From the NCBI RefSeq assembly GCF_002024505.1, contig NZ_CP019402.1, positions 2,170,001 through 2,234,000 of the forward strand: a DNA stretch of 64,000 bases, read 5' to 3'. Source of the stretch: Plantibacter flavus (GTDB lineage Bacteria; Actinomycetota; Actinomycetes; Actinomycetales; Microbacteriaceae). The position numbers and the translations under genes were made by a program. Positions 44,347-56,162 of this stretch are shown here, piece after piece. Positions within the stretch are counted from its first letter, which is position 1. Each line of letters opens with the position of its first letter. A model generated the notes under the pieces. The model did not search any database. It was not told the DNA's origin and was given only the letters and a program-made list of their open reading frames with translations.

Positions 44347-47238
44347 GTGTCAATTGCCAAGGTAGATCACCACTCCACGCTCAGCGTCCGCGGTGCCCGC
44401 GTCCACAATCTTCAGAACGTCGACCTCGAGATCCCACGCGACTCGCTCGTCGTCTTCACGGGTCTTTCGGGCTCGGGGAAGTCCTCGCTCGCCTTCGACA
44501 CGATCTTCGCCGAGGGCCAGCGACGCTACGTCGAGTCGCTCTCGGCGTACGCCCGCCAGTTCCTCGGTCAGGTCGACCGCCCGGACGTCGACTTCATCGA
44601 GGGCCTGAGCCCTGCGGTCTCGATCGACCAGAAGTCCACGAACCGCAACCCGCGGTCGACCGTCGGGACGATCACCGAGGTCTACGACTACATGCGGCTG
44701 CTCTGGGCGCGCATCGGGGTCCCGCACTGCCCGGTCTGCGGCGAGGTCATCCAACGCCAGACGGTGCAGCAGATCGCCGACCAGCTGATGGAGCTCGAGG
44801 AGCGACGCCGGTACCAGATCGTCGCCCCCGTCGTGAGCCAGAAGAAGGGCGAGTTCGTCGACCTCTTCAAGGAGCTCTCGGCCAAGGGCTTCGCACGCGC
44901 CATCGTCGACGGCGAGGCGATCCAGCTGGCGGAGCCGCCGACGCTCAAGAAGCAGGTCAAGCACGACATCGCGGTCGTCGTCGACCGCCTCGTCGCCGGG
45001 CCCGAGATCCTCGGCCGCCTGACGGACTCCCTCGAGACGGCACTGCAGCTCACCGACGGCCTCGTGACGATCAACTTCGTCGACGAGGAGGGCGACGAAG
45101 CCTGGCGCACCTTCTCCGAGAAGCTCTCCTGCCCGAACAACCACCCGCTGCAGCTGACCGAGATCGAGCCGCGGACGTTCTCGTTCAACGCCCCGTTCGG
45201 TGCCTGCCCGGAGTGCTCCGGCCTCGGCACGCGCATGTCGGTCGACGCGGAGCTGCTCCTCGGCGACGAGGAACTCAGCATCAACGAGGGCGTCATCGTG
45301 CCCTGGACCACGCAGGGCAAGGGGCTCTACCAGTACTACGAGAAGCTGCTCGACGGGCTGGCCCGCGACCTCGACTTCTCGCTCGACACCCCCTGGCGCG
45401 ACCTGCCCTCCAAGGTCCAGGAGGCGGTACTCCGCGGCGACAACTTCAAGGTCAAGGTCAAGTGGAAGAACCGCTTCGGCCGTGAGATGAGCTACTCCTC
45501 GGGCTTCGAGGGCGTCATCCCCTACATCGAGCGGCAGTACCTCCAGGCCGACACCGACAGCCAACGGGTGCGGTGGTCGGAGTACCTGCGCGAAGTCCCG
45601 TGCCAGGTCTGCGGCGGTCGTCGCCTGAAGCCCGAGGTGCTCTCGGTCCTGATCCACGATCACAGCATCGCGGAGGTCGCCGAGCTGAGCCTCTCCGACG
45701 CCCGGAAGTTCATGGACCGCCTCGAACTGAGCGACCGCGAGGCCCACATCGCGGCGCAGGTGCTCCGTGAGATCAAGGTGCGTCTCGACTTCCTCATCCA
45801 GGTCGGGCTCAACTACCTCGACCTGGCCAGGACCGCCGGCTCCCTCTCGGGTGGTGAGGCGCAGCGCATCCGCCTCGCGACGCAGATCGGCTCGGGCCTC
45901 ACCGGCGTGCTCTACGTCCTCGACGAACCGAGCATCGGCCTGCACCAGCGCGACAACCGCCGACTCATCGAGACCCTCGTCGCCCTCCGCGACCTCGGCA
46001 ACACGCTGATCGTCGTCGAGCACGACGAGGACACCATCCGCACCGCCGACTGGATCGTCGACATCGGTCCCGGCGCGGGCGTCAACGGCGGCCGTGTCGT
46101 GCACTCCGGATCGTACGAGGCGCTCGAGGCCAACACCGAGTCCCTCACCGGTGACTACCTCTCCGGCCGCAAGGCCATCGAGATCCCGGCGAAGCGTCGC
46201 CCGATCGACACGAAGCGTCAGATCCAGGTGATCGGAGCGCAGGCGAACAACCTGAAGAAGGTCAGCGCGGACTTCCCGCTCGGAGTCCTCACCGCCGTCA
46301 CCGGCGTGAGCGGCTCCGGGAAGTCCTCGCTGGTCAACGACGTCCTGTACCGGGTCCTGGCGAACAAGCTGAACGGCGCGCGCAAGCTGCCCGGCAAGCA
46401 CACCAGGGTCACGGGTCTGGAGCACCTCGACAAGGTGGTCCACGTCGACCAGGCGCCCATCGGCCGCACCCCTCGCTCGAACCCCGCCACGTACACCGGC
46501 GTCTTCGACAAGATCCGCAACCTCTTCGCGGAGACGCAGGAGGCCAAGGTCCGCGGCTACCTCGCCGGGCGGTTCAGCTTCAACGTCAAGGGCGGCCGCT
46601 GTGAGGCCTGCTCGGGCGACGGCACGATCAAGATCGAGATGAACTTCCTGCCCGACGTCTACGTCGCCTGCGAGGTGTGCGGGGGAGCGCGGTACAACCG
46701 CGACACCCTGACCATCCACTACAAGGGCAAGAACATCGCCGAGGTGCTTGACATGCCGATCGCCGAGGCTGCCGACTTCTTCGAGCCGATCTCCTCGATC
46801 CACCGGTTCCTCAAGACGCTCGTCGAGGTCGGCCTGGGCTATGTCCGTCTCGGCCAGAGCGCCACGACCCTGTCCGGCGGCGAAGCCCAACGCGTCAAGC
46901 TCGCGACGGAGCTGCAGCGGCGGAGCAACGGGCGCAGCGTCTACGTCCTCGACGAGCCGACCACGGGTCTGCACTTCGAAGACGTCCGGAAGCTGCTGCT
47001 CGTCCTCGGCGGGCTCGTCGACAAGGGCAACACGGTCATCGTGATCGAGCACAACCTCGACGTCATCAAGTCCGCCGACTGGCTCATCGACATGGGCCCC
47101 GAGGGTGGAGCCGGTGGCGGGACGGTCCTCGCCACCGGAACACCCGAGCACCTCGCGACGGTCCCCGGCAGCCACACGGGCTTCTTCCTGAACGAACTGT
47201 TCGAGGCAGAGGCCGGCGGCAGCCGCAAGGCGGGCTGA
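44347..47238 (+). CDS. uvrA: Excinuclease ABC subunit A
   Basis: ABC-type ATPase that scans DNA for bulky damage. The 963-residue protein has two nucleotide-binding modules, Walker [10 protein letters not shown] (near residue 38) and GVSGSGKSS (near residue 655), with two ABC signatures ([22 protein letters not shown]), and two zinc modules (CPVCGEV and later [15 protein letters not shown]). GTG 44347 fits the -10 spacing. uvrC starts one base after its stop, so uvrA and uvrC share one transcript, unlike mycobacteria, where uvrC is distant. Confidence 0.98.
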   Translation: MSIAKVDHHSTLSVRGARVHNLQNVDLEIPRDSLVVFTGLSGSGKSSLAFDTIFAEGQRRYVESLSAYARQFLGQVDRPDVDFIEGLSPAVSIDQKSTNRNPRSTVGTITEVYDYMRLLWARIGVPHCPVCGEVIQRQTVQQIADQLMELEERRRYQIVAPVVSQKKGEFVDLFKELSAKGFARAIVDGEAIQLAEPPTLKKQVKHDIAVVVDRLVAGPEILGRLTDSLETALQLTDGLVTINFVDEEGDEAWRTFSEKLSCPNNHPLQLTEIEPRTFSFNAPFGACPECSGLGTRMSVDAELLLGDEELSINEGVIVPWTTQGKGLYQYYEKLLDGLARDLDFSLDTPWRDLPSKVQEAVLRGDNFKVKVKWKNRFGREMSYSSGFEGVIPYIERQYLQADTDSQRVRWSEYLREVPCQVCGGRRLKPEVLSVLIHDHSIAEVAELSLSDARKFMDRLELSDREAHIAAQVLREIKVRLDFLIQVGLNYLDLARTAGSLSGGEAQRIRLATQIGSGLTGVLYVLDEPSIGLHQRDNRRLIETLVALRDLGNTLIVVEHDEDTIRTADWIVDIGPGAGVNGGRVVHSGSYEALEANTESLTGDYLSGRKAIEIPAKRRPIDTKRQIQVIGAQANNLKKVSADFPLGVLTAVTGVSGSGKSSLVNDVLYRVLANKLNGARKLPGKHTRVTGLEHLDKVVHVDQAPIGRTPRSNPATYTGVFDKIRNLFAETQEAKVRGYLAGRFSFNVKGGRCEACSGDGTIKIEMNFLPDVYVACEVCGGARYNRDTLTIHYKGKNIAEVLDMPIAEAADFFEPISSIHRFLKTLVEVGLGYVRLGQSATTLSGGEAQRVKLATELQRRSNGRSVYVLDEPTTGLHFEDVRKLLLVLGGLVDKGNTVIVIEHNLDVIKSADWLIDMGPEGGAGGGTVLATGTPEHLATVPGSHTGFFLNELFEAEAGGSRKAG

Positions 47239-47239
47239 C

Positions 47240-49165
47240 GTGGCGGCCGTCCGCGGCGGAAGTGGTCTGGCGTACCGGCCGAAGGCGGGGGAGATCCCCA
47301 CCATGCCCGGCGTGTACCGCTTCAGCGACGACTCGGGCCGGGTGCTCTACGTCGGCAAGGCGATGAACCTCCGGGCGAGGCTCAGCAACTACTTCGCGCC
47401 CCTGCACACCCTCCACGAGCGCACGCGCCGCATGGTGACGACCGCGACCGGGGTCACCTGGACGACGGTCGGCAGCGACGTCGAGGCGCTGCAGCTCGAG
47501 TACACGTGGATCAAGGAGTACGACCCGCCGTTCAACGTGAAGTTCCGCGACGACAAGTCGTACCCATATCTCGCGGTCACCCTCGGTGACGAGGCGCCGC
47601 GCGTCATGGTCACCCGGAACACCCGGATCCCGGGGGCCAAGTACTTCGGCCCGTACCCGAAGATCTGGGCCGTCCACGACACGGTCGACCTCATGATCAA
47701 GGTCTTCCCGATCCGCACCTGCTCCGACTCGGCGTACAAGCGGGCCATGGCCTCGGGGAAGCCCTGTTTCCCCGGGCAGATCGGGCGGTGCGGAGGGCCG
47801 TGCTCCGGCAAGGTCACCATCGAGGAACACCGCGCGATCGTCGACGACTTCGTCTCGTTCATGGTCGGCAACGACCGCCGGTTCACGACGCGCATCACCG
47901 CCGACATGAAGGCCGCCGCGGCCCGCCAGGACTACGAGTCCGCGGCCGTCTACCGGGATCAGCTCCAGGCGCTCGACCAGGTGCTCGCGAAGAGCGCGGT
48001 CGTCCTGCGCGACGCCGTGGACGCCGACCTGTTCGGCATCGACCACGACGAGCTCGCCGCGTCGGTGCAGCAGTTCATCGTCCGTGGCGGCCGCATCCGC
48101 GGTGTGCGGTCGTGGACCGTCGACAAGGAGCTCGACATGTCGACCGCCGAGCTCGTCGACAGCGTCGTCCAACGGGTGTACGCCGCCGCAAGCGGGACCG
48201 AGGTCCCGAGAGAGGTGCTCGTTCCGGAACTGCCGGACGACGCCGAGAGCCTCGAGGACTGGCTGGCCGAACGCCGCGGCTCGAAGGTCGCCCTCCGCGT
48301 CGCCCAGCGCGGCGAGAAGGCGACGCTCATGGAGACCGCGGTCGTCAACGCCAAGCAGGCCCTCATGCTCTACAAGACCCGGCGCAGCTCCGACTTCGTG
48401 GCCAGGACGCAGGCGCTCGAGGACATCCGCGATGCGCTCGGGATGCCCGAGGCGCCGCTGCGGATCGAGTGCTTCGACGTGTCGCACCTGAGCGGTACCA
48501 ACATCGTCGCGTCGATGGTGGTCTTCGAGGACGGGCTGTCCCGGAAAGACGAGTACCGCCGCTTCGGCGTCGCCGAGTCCACCGACGACACCGACTCGAT
48601 CTACCAGGTCGTCTCCCGGCGACTCGCGCACCTCACGTCGTCCGAGCCCGTCGAGACGGTCGACGAGACCACGGGGGAACGCAAGCGCCGGAAGTTCACC
48701 TATCCGCCGCAGCTCCTCATCGTCGACGGCGGGCAACCGCAGGTCGCCGCCGCCGCGCGTGCGCTGGAGGAGTCCGGCCTGACCGGGATCACCCTGTGCG
48801 GACTGGCGAAGCGACTGGAGGAGATCTGGTTGCCCGAGGACCCGTATCCGGTGATCCTGCCGCGGGGGAGCGAAGCGCTGTTCCTCCTCCAGCGGGTCCG
48901 CGACGAGGCGCACCGGTTCGCCATCAGCTTCCAGCGCCAGAAGCGGAAGCGCGACATCTCGACCGTCCTCGGCGAGATCCCCGGGCTCGGTCCGGCGAAG
49001 GTCCGCGAGCTGCTCAAACACTTCGGATCCGTCGCCCGCTTGAAGACCGCGACGCCGGCCGAGATCACCGAGGTCAAGGGCATCGGCGACAAACTGGCGG
49101 CCACGGTGCACGAGGCGTTGACCTCCGGCTCCGCACAGCCCTCGCAGGCCTCGCGGAATGGGTAG
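47240..49165 (+). CDS. uvrC: Excinuclease ABC subunit C
   Basis: Dual-incision nuclease of nucleotide-excision repair. The 641-residue protein has the N-terminal GIY-YIG nuclease ([20 protein letters not shown]), a cysteine cluster region ([23 protein letters not shown]), a UVR motif about 205-240, the RNase H-like 3'/5' incision domain ([24 protein letters not shown]) and C-terminal HhH repeats ([26 protein letters not shown]). GTG 47240 is used, one base after uvrA. Its TAG stop begins a TAGGCT -10 hexamer for rapZ. Confidence 0.97.
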   Translation: MAAVRGGSGLAYRPKAGEIPTMPGVYRFSDDSGRVLYVGKAMNLRARLSNYFAPLHTLHERTRRMVTTATGVTWTTVGSDVEALQLEYTWIKEYDPPFNVKFRDDKSYPYLAVTLGDEAPRVMVTRNTRIPGAKYFGPYPKIWAVHDTVDLMIKVFPIRTCSDSAYKRAMASGKPCFPGQIGRCGGPCSGKVTIEEHRAIVDDFVSFMVGNDRRFTTRITADMKAAAARQDYESAAVYRDQLQALDQVLAKSAVVLRDAVDADLFGIDHDELAASVQQFIVRGGRIRGVRSWTVDKELDMSTAELVDSVVQRVYAAASGTEVPREVLVPELPDDAESLEDWLAERRGSKVALRVAQRGEKATLMETAVVNAKQALMLYKTRRSSDFVARTQALEDIRDALGMPEAPLRIECFDVSHLSGTNIVASMVVFEDGLSRKDEYRRFGVAESTDDTDSIYQVVSRRLAHLTSSEPVETVDETTGERKRRKFTYPPQLLIVDGGQPQVAAAARALEESGLTGITLCGLAKRLEEIWLPEDPYPVILPRGSEALFLLQRVRDEAHRFAISFQRQKRKRDISTVLGEIPGLGPAKVRELLKHFGSVARLKTATPAEITEVKGIGDKLAATVHEALTSGSAQPSQASRNG

Positions 49166-49168
49166 GCT
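49163..49168 (+). promoter_or_regulatory. Candidate rapZ promoter overlapping the uvrC stop
   Basis: TAGGCT whose TAG is the uvrC stop; a start near 49175 leaves a leader of about 19 nt containing the GAGG ribosome site. Confidence 0.45.
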
Positions 49169-49193
49169 GGGACTTCAGACCTTCGAGGAAAGC

Positions 49194-50081
49194 GTGTCGA
49201 TGACCCCGGGCCAGCCGCAGCACCAGCAGGAAGTCCTCATCGTCACGGGGATGTCCGGCGCCGGACGCTCCACCGTCGCGAACGCGCTCGAGGATCTCGG
49301 CTGGTACGTCGTCGACAACCTGCCCCCGCAGATGCTCCGTCCCCTCGTCGACCTCGCCGAGCGCGCCGGATCACGTCTGCCGCGGATCGCCGCGGTGGTC
49401 GACGTCCGGGGCCGCGACTTCTTCAGCGAGTTGCAGGAGATCGTGCCGGCGCTCCGGGGCGGGACGCACCTCCGCATGATCTTCCTGGAGGCGACCGACG
49501 CGGCGCTCGTCCGCCGGTTCGAAGCCGTCCGCAGGCCGCACCCGCTGCAGGGCGAGGGCACGATCCTCGACGGCATCGTGGCGGAGCGTCACCGACTGAG
49601 CGAGATCCGTGAGTCGAGTGACGTCATCATCGACACGAGCGACCTCAACATCCACCAGCTCGCCACGACCACGCGTGAGCTCTTCGCCGGCGCGGAGACA
49701 CCGGGTGTCCAGGTCACCGTGCTGAGCTTCGGGTTCAAGTACGGCCTGCCGCCTGATGCGGACCTCGTCGCCGACATGCGGTTCCTCCCGAACCCGTTCT
49801 GGGTTCCGGAGCTGCGTGCGTTGAGCGGTCAGGACCCCGAGGTCAGCGAGTACGTGCTCTCGCAGACCGGAGCCGCCGAGTTCCTCGAGAGCTATGCCCA
49901 CGCCCTCGAGCCCGTCCTCGCGGGGTACCAGCGTGAGAACAAGCGTCACGTCACCATCGCCGTCGGCTGCACGGGGGGCAAGCACCGCTCGGTCGCGGTC
50001 GCCCTCGAGCTCGCCGACCGACTGCGGAACCAGTCCGGCGTCGCCGTGCACGTCCGGCACCGAGACCTCGGGCGCGAATGA
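49194..50081 (+). CDS. rapZ: RNase adapter / nucleotide-binding protein RapZ
   Basis: P-loop ATPase/GTPase of the YvcJ/RapZ family, 295 residues. It has Walker [11 protein letters not shown], a Walker B-like region, and the conserved C-terminal domain ([34 protein letters not shown]) that in E. coli binds small RNAs and RNase E; the actinobacterial role is not established. GTG 49194 lies 5 nt after GAGG (49185-49188); ATG 49200 is an alternative. It is followed by whiA without the usual yvcK-like gene between them. Confidence 0.93.
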   Translation: MSMTPGQPQHQQEVLIVTGMSGAGRSTVANALEDLGWYVVDNLPPQMLRPLVDLAERAGSRLPRIAAVVDVRGRDFFSELQEIVPALRGGTHLRMIFLEATDAALVRRFEAVRRPHPLQGEGTILDGIVAERHRLSEIRESSDVIIDTSDLNIHQLATTTRELFAGAETPGVQVTVLSFGFKYGLPPDADLVADMRFLPNPFWVPELRALSGQDPEVSEYVLSQTGAAEFLESYAHALEPVLAGYQRENKRHVTIAVGCTGGKHRSVAVALELADRLRNQSGVAVHVRHRDLGRE

Positions 50082-50205
50082 CGCCCACGGGCCCGACGCA
50101 GCCGCGGCGGAGCCCGAACGGTCCGAGGCACCACGCCTCCGGATCGCGAACATGCAGGATCGACGCCGCACTCCGACGGCGCGATCACGACAGATAGGAA
50201 CCACC

Positions 50206-51183
50206 GTGGCCCTCACCGCCGACGTCAAGAACGAACTGGCGCTCGTCCGCGAGACCCGCAACTCGGTCCGAGCGGCCGAGCTCGCGTCCCTGCTCCGCTT
50301 CTCCGGCGGACTCCACACGATCTCCGGACGCGTGGCGATCGAAGCCGAACTCGACAGTCCGACCCTCGCCCAGCGGGTGCGTCGCGACATCGGCGAGCTC
50401 TACGGGATCCGCAGCGAGATCCTGGTGCAGAACCCCGGCAGCTCGGGCAAACCGAGCCTGTTCGTGGTGCGCGTCATCGAGGGAGGCGAGACCCTCGCCC
50501 GACAGACCGGACTCCTCGACGCACGACGGCGTGCGGTCCGCGGGCTGCCGAACCGGCTGACCACCGGGTCGCGCGATGAACTCGCCGCCGTCTGGCGGGG
50601 GGCGTTCCTCGCCACCGGGTCCCTCACCGACCCCGGCCGATCTGCGTCGCTCGACGTCGTGTGCCCCGGCAACGAGTCCGCGATGGCGCTCGTCGGTGCC
50701 GCCGGCCGCATCGGTGTCTCCGCGAAGGCGCGGGAGGTCCGCGGCATCCACCGGGTCGTCATCCGCGAGGGCGACGCGATCAGCGGCATGCTGTCGCTCA
50801 TGGGTGCCACCGGCACGGTCACCTCCTGGGAGGAGATGCGGCAGCGTAAGGAGGTCCGGGCGACCGCGAACCGCCTCGTCAACTTCGACGACGCCAACCT
50901 TCGCCGCTCCGCCCAGGCGGCCGTGGCGGCCTGCGCGCGCGTCGAGCGCGCCCTCGAGATCCTGGGCGACGAGGTCCCCGACCACCTGCAGTACGCCGGT
51001 GCCCTGCGCCTCGACCACCGTGAGGCCAGCCTCGACGAACTGGGCCACTTCGCCGACCCTCCGATGACGAAGGACGCCATCGCCGGCCGCATCCGGCGCC
51101 TGCTCGCCATGGCGGACAAGCACGCGAGCGATCTCGGCATCCCGGGCACCGACGCCAACCTTCCGGCGGATTACGAGGACTGA
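50206..51183 (+). CDS. whiA: Sporulation/division transcription regulator WhiA
   Basis: Regulator conserved in Gram-positive bacteria, needed for septation genes in Streptomyces with WhiB. The 325-residue protein has an N-terminal LAGLIDADG-homing-endonuclease-like domain (about 15-215; [13 protein letters not shown] is its characteristic strand) without nuclease acidic residues, and a C-terminal helix-turn-helix (about 230-305: [14 protein letters not shown]). GTG 50206 has AGGA 6 nt upstream. About 120 bases separate it from rapZ, without an obvious gene in that gap. Confidence 0.96.
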   Translation: MALTADVKNELALVRETRNSVRAAELASLLRFSGGLHTISGRVAIEAELDSPTLAQRVRRDIGELYGIRSEILVQNPGSSGKPSLFVVRVIEGGETLARQTGLLDARRRAVRGLPNRLTTGSRDELAAVWRGAFLATGSLTDPGRSASLDVVCPGNESAMALVGAAGRIGVSAKAREVRGIHRVVIREGDAISGMLSLMGATGTVTSWEEMRQRKEVRATANRLVNFDDANLRRSAQAAVAACARVERALEILGDEVPDHLQYAGALRLDHREASLDELGHFADPPMTKDAIAGRIRRLLAMADKHASDLGIPGTDANLPADYED

Positions 51184-51269
51184 ACCAGCTCGCGAATCCT
51201 CGCCGACCCGCCATCGTCGCGGTTCGTCATGCTGGGAACAAGCCCCGACTCCCGACGGTTGCCGCTCAC

Positions 51270-51275
51270 TAGACT
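51270..51275 (+). promoter_or_regulatory. Candidate -10 element of sodA
   Basis: TAGACT in the 155-base whiA-sodA gap, 63 bases before the sodA ATG; a GAGGAG ribosome site lies in the leader. No -35 is clear. Confidence 0.5.
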
Positions 51276-51338
51276 GGGTGATGACGCTCAGAGCCGTGTG
51301 CAGACAGCGCACGGGACAACACGAGGAGATCACGAAGA

Positions 51339-51965
51339 ATGGCTGTTTACTCACTGCCCGAATTGCCGTACGACTACAGTGCGCTCGAGCCGCACATCAG
51401 TGCGACCATCACCGAGCTCCACCACGACAAGCACCACGCCACCTACGTGGCCGGCGCGAACACGGCCCTCGAGAAGCTCGCTGAGGCCCGCGACGCCAAC
51501 GACTTCACGAACGTCAACAAGCTCGAGAAGGACCTCGCGTTCAACCTCGGCGGTCACGTCAACCACACCATCTGGTGGAACAACCTCTCCCCGGACGGCG
51601 GCGACAAGCCGACCGGCGAGCTCGAGTCGGCCGTCGACGAGTACTTCGGCAGCTTCGACAAGTTCCAGGCGCACTTCACCGCCGCGGCGCTCGGCGTGCA
51701 GGGTTCCGGATGGGCCGCGCTCACCTGGGACACCCTCGGTCAGCGCATCAACATCCAGCAGTTCTTCGACCAGCAGGGCAACTTCCCGGCCGGTACCGTC
51801 CCGCTGCTGCTGCTCGACGTCTGGGAGCACGCCTACTACCTCGACTACAAGAACGTCCGCGCCGACTACGTCAAGGCGTTCTGGAACATCGTCAACTGGG
51901 CCGACGTCCAGGCACGCTTCGAGGTCGCGCGCAAGCAGACCAACGGCCTGCTGGTACTGTCGTAG
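51339..51965 (+). CDS. sodA: Superoxide dismutase (Mn/Fe type)
   Basis: Converts superoxide to peroxide and oxygen; cytosolic, no signal peptide. The 208-residue protein carries the four metal ligands of the family: a His near residue 28 (HHDKHH), a His in GGHVNHT, and Asp and His in [19 protein letters not shown] and WEHAYY are typical of the Mn/cambialistic subgroup, but metal choice cannot be fixed from sequence. ATG 51339 follows GAGGAG with 10 nt. A 12-bp hairpin ends the unit. Confidence 0.97.
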   Translation: MAVYSLPELPYDYSALEPHISATITELHHDKHHATYVAGANTALEKLAEARDANDFTNVNKLEKDLAFNLGGHVNHTIWWNNLSPDGGDKPTGELESAVDEYFGSFDKFQAHFTAAALGVQGSGWAALTWDTLGQRINIQQFFDQQGNFPAGTVPLLLLDVWEHAYYLDYKNVRADYVKAFWNIVNWADVQARFEVARKQTNGLLVLS

Positions 51966-51969
51966 TTGA

Positions 51970-53097
<1,128 letters not shown>

Positions 53098-53149
53098 CCA
53101 ACCGGCTGTCTGCCGCACTCCTCACCCGAGCAGCCAGACACCGCATGGT

Positions 53150-53190
53150 CCGAACGGGCGTCCTGAATCATCTTCAGGGCGCCCGTTCGG
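53150..53190 (+). terminator. Hairpin between gapA and pgk
   Basis: CCGAACGGGCGTCCTGAA pairs with TTCAGGGCGCCCGTTCGG: 18 pairs including one T-G, 5-nt loop. It may attenuate read-through into pgk or act as a processing site. Confidence 0.85.
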
Positions 53191-53233
53191 CTTCGTCGGT
53201 GGTCATGGCTCAGCGCAGAGAAAGACCCTCCTC

Positions 53234-54451
53234 ATGACCCTCCGCACCCTCGACTCGCTGGGCGACCTCAGCGGTCGCAGAGCCGTCGTCCGCCTCGACC
53301 TCAACGTCCCGCTGAAGGACGGCGTCATCACCGACGACGGCCGCATCCGCGCGGCACTCCCCACCCTGAACGCGCTCATCAACCAGGGTGCGCGTGTCGT
53401 CATCGTCTCGCACCTCGGCCGGCCCGACGGTACACCTGACGCGAAGTACAGCCTTGCGCCCGTCGCGCAGCGGTTGTCCGAACTCCTCGGCAAGCCGGTG
53501 ACCTTCGCCGCCGACACCGTCGGCAGTGCCGCGACCGACGCCGTCGCCGCACAGACCGACGGCGACGTCGTGCTGCTCGAGAACCTGCGCTTCAACTCCG
53601 CCGAGACCAGCAAGGACGCCGGCGAACGCGAGGCGTTCGCCGCCAAGCTCGCCGCGTTCGGCGACGTCGTCGTCTCCGACGGCTTCGGTGTCGTCCACCG
53701 GAAGCAGGCGAGCGTGTACGAGCTCGCCAAGCTGCTCCCGAGCGCTGCCGGACTGCTCATCGCCGCTGAGCTCGAGGTCCTCGACCGTCTCACCGAGACC
53801 CCGGAGCGCCCCTACACGGTCGTCCTCGGTGGTTCGAAGGTGTCCGACAAACTGGGCGTCATCGGCCATCTGCTGCCGCGCGTCGACTCGCTGCTCATCG
53901 GCGGTGGCATGCTGTTCACCTTCCTCGCCGCCCAGGGGCACGCCGTCGGTTCGAGCCTGCTCGAAGCGGACCAGATCGAGACCGTCCGCGGGTACCTCGC
54001 GAAGGCCGACGAGCTCGGCGTGACGATCGTCCTGCCGACCGACGTCGTCGTCGCCTCGGCGTTCGGCGCCGACGCCGAGCACGTCGTGCGCCCGGCCGAC
54101 GCCATCGAGGACACCCCGTTCGGTGCCGCAGGACTCGGACTCGACATCGGACCGGACACGGCCGCAGCGTTCGCCGAGATCGTCGCCGCGTCCAAGACGG
54201 TGTTCTGGAACGGCCCGATGGGCGTGTTCGAACTCGCGCCCTTCGCCGCCGGCACGCGCGCGGTCGCTGAAGCACTCACCCGCACGGACGGCCTGAGCGT
54301 CGTCGGTGGCGGTGACTCGGCCGCAGCGGTTCGTGCGCTCGGCTTCGATGATGACCAGTTCGGTCACATCTCAACTGGTGGCGGCGCCAGCCTCGAGTTC
54401 CTCGAGGGCAAGCGTCTGCCTGGACTGGAGGTCCTCGGATGGCAGCAGTAA
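53234..54451 (+). CDS. pgk: Phosphoglycerate kinase
   Basis: Makes ATP and 3-phosphoglycerate from 1,3-BPG. The 405-residue two-lobe protein shows [13 protein letters not shown], the SHLGRPDG loop, [21 protein letters not shown] for ATP binding and [10 protein letters not shown] near the hinge. ATG 53234 has only a weak purine stretch GAGAAAGA upstream. Its end overlaps tpiA by 13 bases, a deep overlap that couples the two. Family length is normal. Confidence 0.98.
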   Translation: MTLRTLDSLGDLSGRRAVVRLDLNVPLKDGVITDDGRIRAALPTLNALINQGARVVIVSHLGRPDGTPDAKYSLAPVAQRLSELLGKPVTFAADTVGSAATDAVAAQTDGDVVLLENLRFNSAETSKDAGEREAFAAKLAAFGDVVVSDGFGVVHRKQASVYELAKLLPSAAGLLIAAELEVLDRLTETPERPYTVVLGGSKVSDKLGVIGHLLPRVDSLLIGGGMLFTFLAAQGHAVGSSLLEADQIETVRGYLAKADELGVTIVLPTDVVVASAFGADAEHVVRPADAIEDTPFGAAGLGLDIGPDTAAAFAEIVAASKTVFWNGPMGVFELAPFAAGTRAVAEALTRTDGLSVVGGGDSAAAVRALGFDDDQFGHISTGGGASLEFLEGKRLPGLEVLGWQQ

Positions 54452-55242
54452 CCCCCGGGCGCACGCGTGTGCCCCTGATCGCCGGCAACTGGAAGCTCAA
54501 CCTGGACCACCTCCAGGCGATCGCGCTCGTCCAGAAGCTCGATTGGACACTCAAGGACGGCAAGCACGATTACGCCGACGCCGAGGTGGCCATCTTCCCG
54601 CCGTTCACGGACCTCCGCTCGGTCCAGACGATCGTCGCCGCCGACAAGCTCAAGCTGGCCTACGGCGCCCAGGACCTGTCGCAGCACGACGCCGGCGCCT
54701 ACACCGGTGAGATCTCCGGAGCGTTCCTCGCGAAGCTCGACTGCCGCTACGTGCTCGTCGGACACTCCGAGCGCCGCACCCTGCACAACGAGACCGACGA
54801 GGTCGTCCAGGCGAAGACGGCCGCAGCCGTGCGACACGGCCTCGTCCCCGTCATCTGCATCGGTGAGACCGCCGAAGACCTCGAGGAACACGGCCCGTCG
54901 GCCGTCCCCGTGGCGCAGCTCAAGGCTGCCATCGACGGACTCGCACCGGACGCGGAAATCGTCGTCGCCTACGAGCCGGTGTGGGCCATCGGGTCCGGTC
55001 AGGCGGCGACGCCCGACCAGGCGCAGCAGGTCGCAGCCGCTCTCCGCAGCACGCTCGCCGAGGTCCTCGGCGATGAGGCGGCGCAGCGCACGCGGATCCT
55101 CTACGGCGGTTCGGTGAAGGCCTCGAACATCGCCGGCTTCATGCGCGAACCCGACGTCGACGGTGCCCTCGTCGGCGGTGCGAGCCTGCTCGCCGACGAG
55201 TTCGCCGGGATCGCCCGCTTCTCGCAGCACGTCGGACTCTGA
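54439..55242 (+). CDS. tpiA: Triose-phosphate isomerase
   Basis: Interconverts DHAP and GAP. The 267-residue TIM barrel has IAGNWKLN with substrate Lys19, VGHSERR with the electrophilic His, and [11 protein letters not shown] with catalytic Glu; GGSVKASN binds phosphate. ATG 54439 lies inside pgk and gives the standard N-terminus [11 protein letters not shown] 19-bp perfect hairpin follows, separating it from secG. Confidence 0.98.
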   Translation: MAAVTPGRTRVPLIAGNWKLNLDHLQAIALVQKLDWTLKDGKHDYADAEVAIFPPFTDLRSVQTIVAADKLKLAYGAQDLSQHDAGAYTGEISGAFLAKLDCRYVLVGHSERRTLHNETDEVVQAKTAAAVRHGLVPVICIGETAEDLEEHGPSAVPVAQLKAAIDGLAPDAEIVVAYEPVWAIGSGQAATPDQAQQVAAALRSTLAEVLGDEAAQRTRILYGGSVKASNIAGFMREPDVDGALVGGASLLADEFAGIARFSQHVGL

Positions 55243-55266
55243 CCGACCTGCTGCACCAGCAGTACC

Positions 55267-55310
55267 GACACGGCTCGGCCCGCGGCACCAGCCGCGGGCC
55301 GAGCCGTGTC
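55267..55310 (+). terminator. Long perfect hairpin after tpiA
   Basis: GACACGGCTCGGCCCGCGG pairs with its exact complement CCGCGGGCCGAGCCGTGTC (19 bp), 6-nt loop; the longest uninterrupted stem in the window. It stands 17 bases before the secG -10. Confidence 0.9.
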
Positions 55311-55326
55311 CGCTGAACCGTCGAGG

Positions 55327-55332
55327 TATACT
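55327..55332 (+). promoter_or_regulatory. Candidate -10 element of secG
   Basis: TATACT, 45 bases before the secG GTG; GAAAGG ribosome site at 55366-55371. No -35 because the terminator hairpin occupies that region. Confidence 0.55.
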
Positions 55333-55377
55333 GGACGGCGGTTCAGCCCCTCTGAACGCGAATGCGAAAGGTCTCAC

Positions 55378-55626
55378 GTGGAGATTCTCCAGGTCATCCT
55401 GCAGGTGCTGCTCGGCATCACCAGCCTCCTGCTCACCTTCCTGATCCTGCTGCACAAGGGCCGCGGCGGCGGTCTGTCCGACATGTTCGGCGGCGGCTCC
55501 TCCAGCAACCTCGGTTCGTCAGGGGTCGCCGAGCGCAACCTCAACCGCTTCACCGTCATCCTCGGCCTGACCTGGGGCGCCTGCATCGTCGTGATCGGGC
55601 TCCTGACGAAGTTCGCCGCCGCCTAG
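55378..55626 (+). CDS. secG: Preprotein translocase subunit SecG
   Basis: Accessory membrane subunit of the SecYEG channel. The 82-residue protein has two transmembrane segments (about 2-22 and 56-78) and the conserved cytosolic loop with HKGRGGGLSDMFGGG and a Gly/Ser stretch. GTG 55378 has GAAAGG 6 nt upstream. It follows tpiA as in mycobacteria and is 86 bases before rbpA, perhaps co-transcribed with it. Confidence 0.95.
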   Translation: MEILQVILQVLLGITSLLLTFLILLHKGRGGGLSDMFGGGSSSNLGSSGVAERNLNRFTVILGLTWGACIVVIGLLTKFAAA

Positions 55627-55712
55627 ACCGGCCGCGAAGCCCCGATCCCGGGGACGCAACTCGACGCACCACACCCGAACCACTCTCGACAGTACGAGAA
55701 AGAGGAAACACC

Positions 55713-56075
55713 ATGGCATCAGGCGGAAGCGCTATCAGGGGATCACGCGTCGGCGCCGGTCCCATGGGCGAGCAGGACCACGGCTACCACGCGGACCGCA
55801 TCGCCATCTCCTACTGGGACGCCCTCGGCAACGAGACGGTCCGCCACTTCGCGGCGAACGTCCCCGACGAGGAGATCCCCGAGACGATCGACTGCCCGAC
55901 GTCCGGTCTGCCGGCCGGTCGCGACAAGGCGAACCCGCCGGAGGTCGCGAAGCTCGAGCCGTACAAGACCCACCTCGCCTACGTGAAGGAACGGCGCACG
56001 GAGGAAGAAGCCGAGCAGCTGCTCGAAGAAGCACTCCAGCAGCTCCGTGCACGCCGCGGTACGGCAGCGAAGTAG
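55713..56075 (+). CDS. rbpA: RNA polymerase-binding protein RbpA
   Basis: Actinobacteria-specific activator that binds the principal sigma factor and core polymerase and stabilises the open complex. The 120-residue protein has the N-terminal GSAIRGSRVGAGPMGE basic segment, the central RbpA core (YWDALGNETVRHFA, CPTSGLPAG) and a C-terminal sigma-interacting helix (KERRTEEEAEQLLEEALQQL). Only one Cys of the zinc-type pattern is visible, so zinc binding is unlikely. Ribosome site AGAGGAAA precedes ATG 55713. Confidence 0.96.
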   Translation: MASGGSAIRGSRVGAGPMGEQDHGYHADRIAISYWDALGNETVRHFAANVPDEEIPETIDCPTSGLPAGRDKANPPEVAKLEPYKTHLAYVKERRTEEEAEQLLEEALQQLRARRGTAAK

Positions 56076-56097
56076 CCGGACAGCACCACATATGCGG

Positions 56098-56127
56098 AAA
56101 GGCCGTTCCCCTCGGGGAACGGCCTTT
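56098..56127. terminator. Bidirectional terminator between rbpA and pgl
   Basis: AAAGGCCGTTCCCC / GGGGAACGGCCTTT, 14-bp perfect stem with 2-nt loop, flanked by A-run on one side and TTTCT on the other, so it can end transcripts from both strands. Confidence 0.9.
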
Positions 56128-56162
56128 CTGCATGCTGGCACCGGCTCGGCGGCCGGCCTCCG

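Noticed and set aside
41784..44360. Minus-strand open frame opposite coaE and uvrB
   Set aside because: Covers two certain genes and has no recognisable domain.
44350..47304. Minus-strand open frame of about 980 codons opposite uvrA
   Set aside because: Shadow of uvrA; composition is Val/Asp/Leu-biased as expected from the antisense of a GC-rich gene.
51278..51484. Small plus-strand ORF starting in the sodA leader
   Set aside because: It runs into sodA in another frame and its translation there is nonsense.
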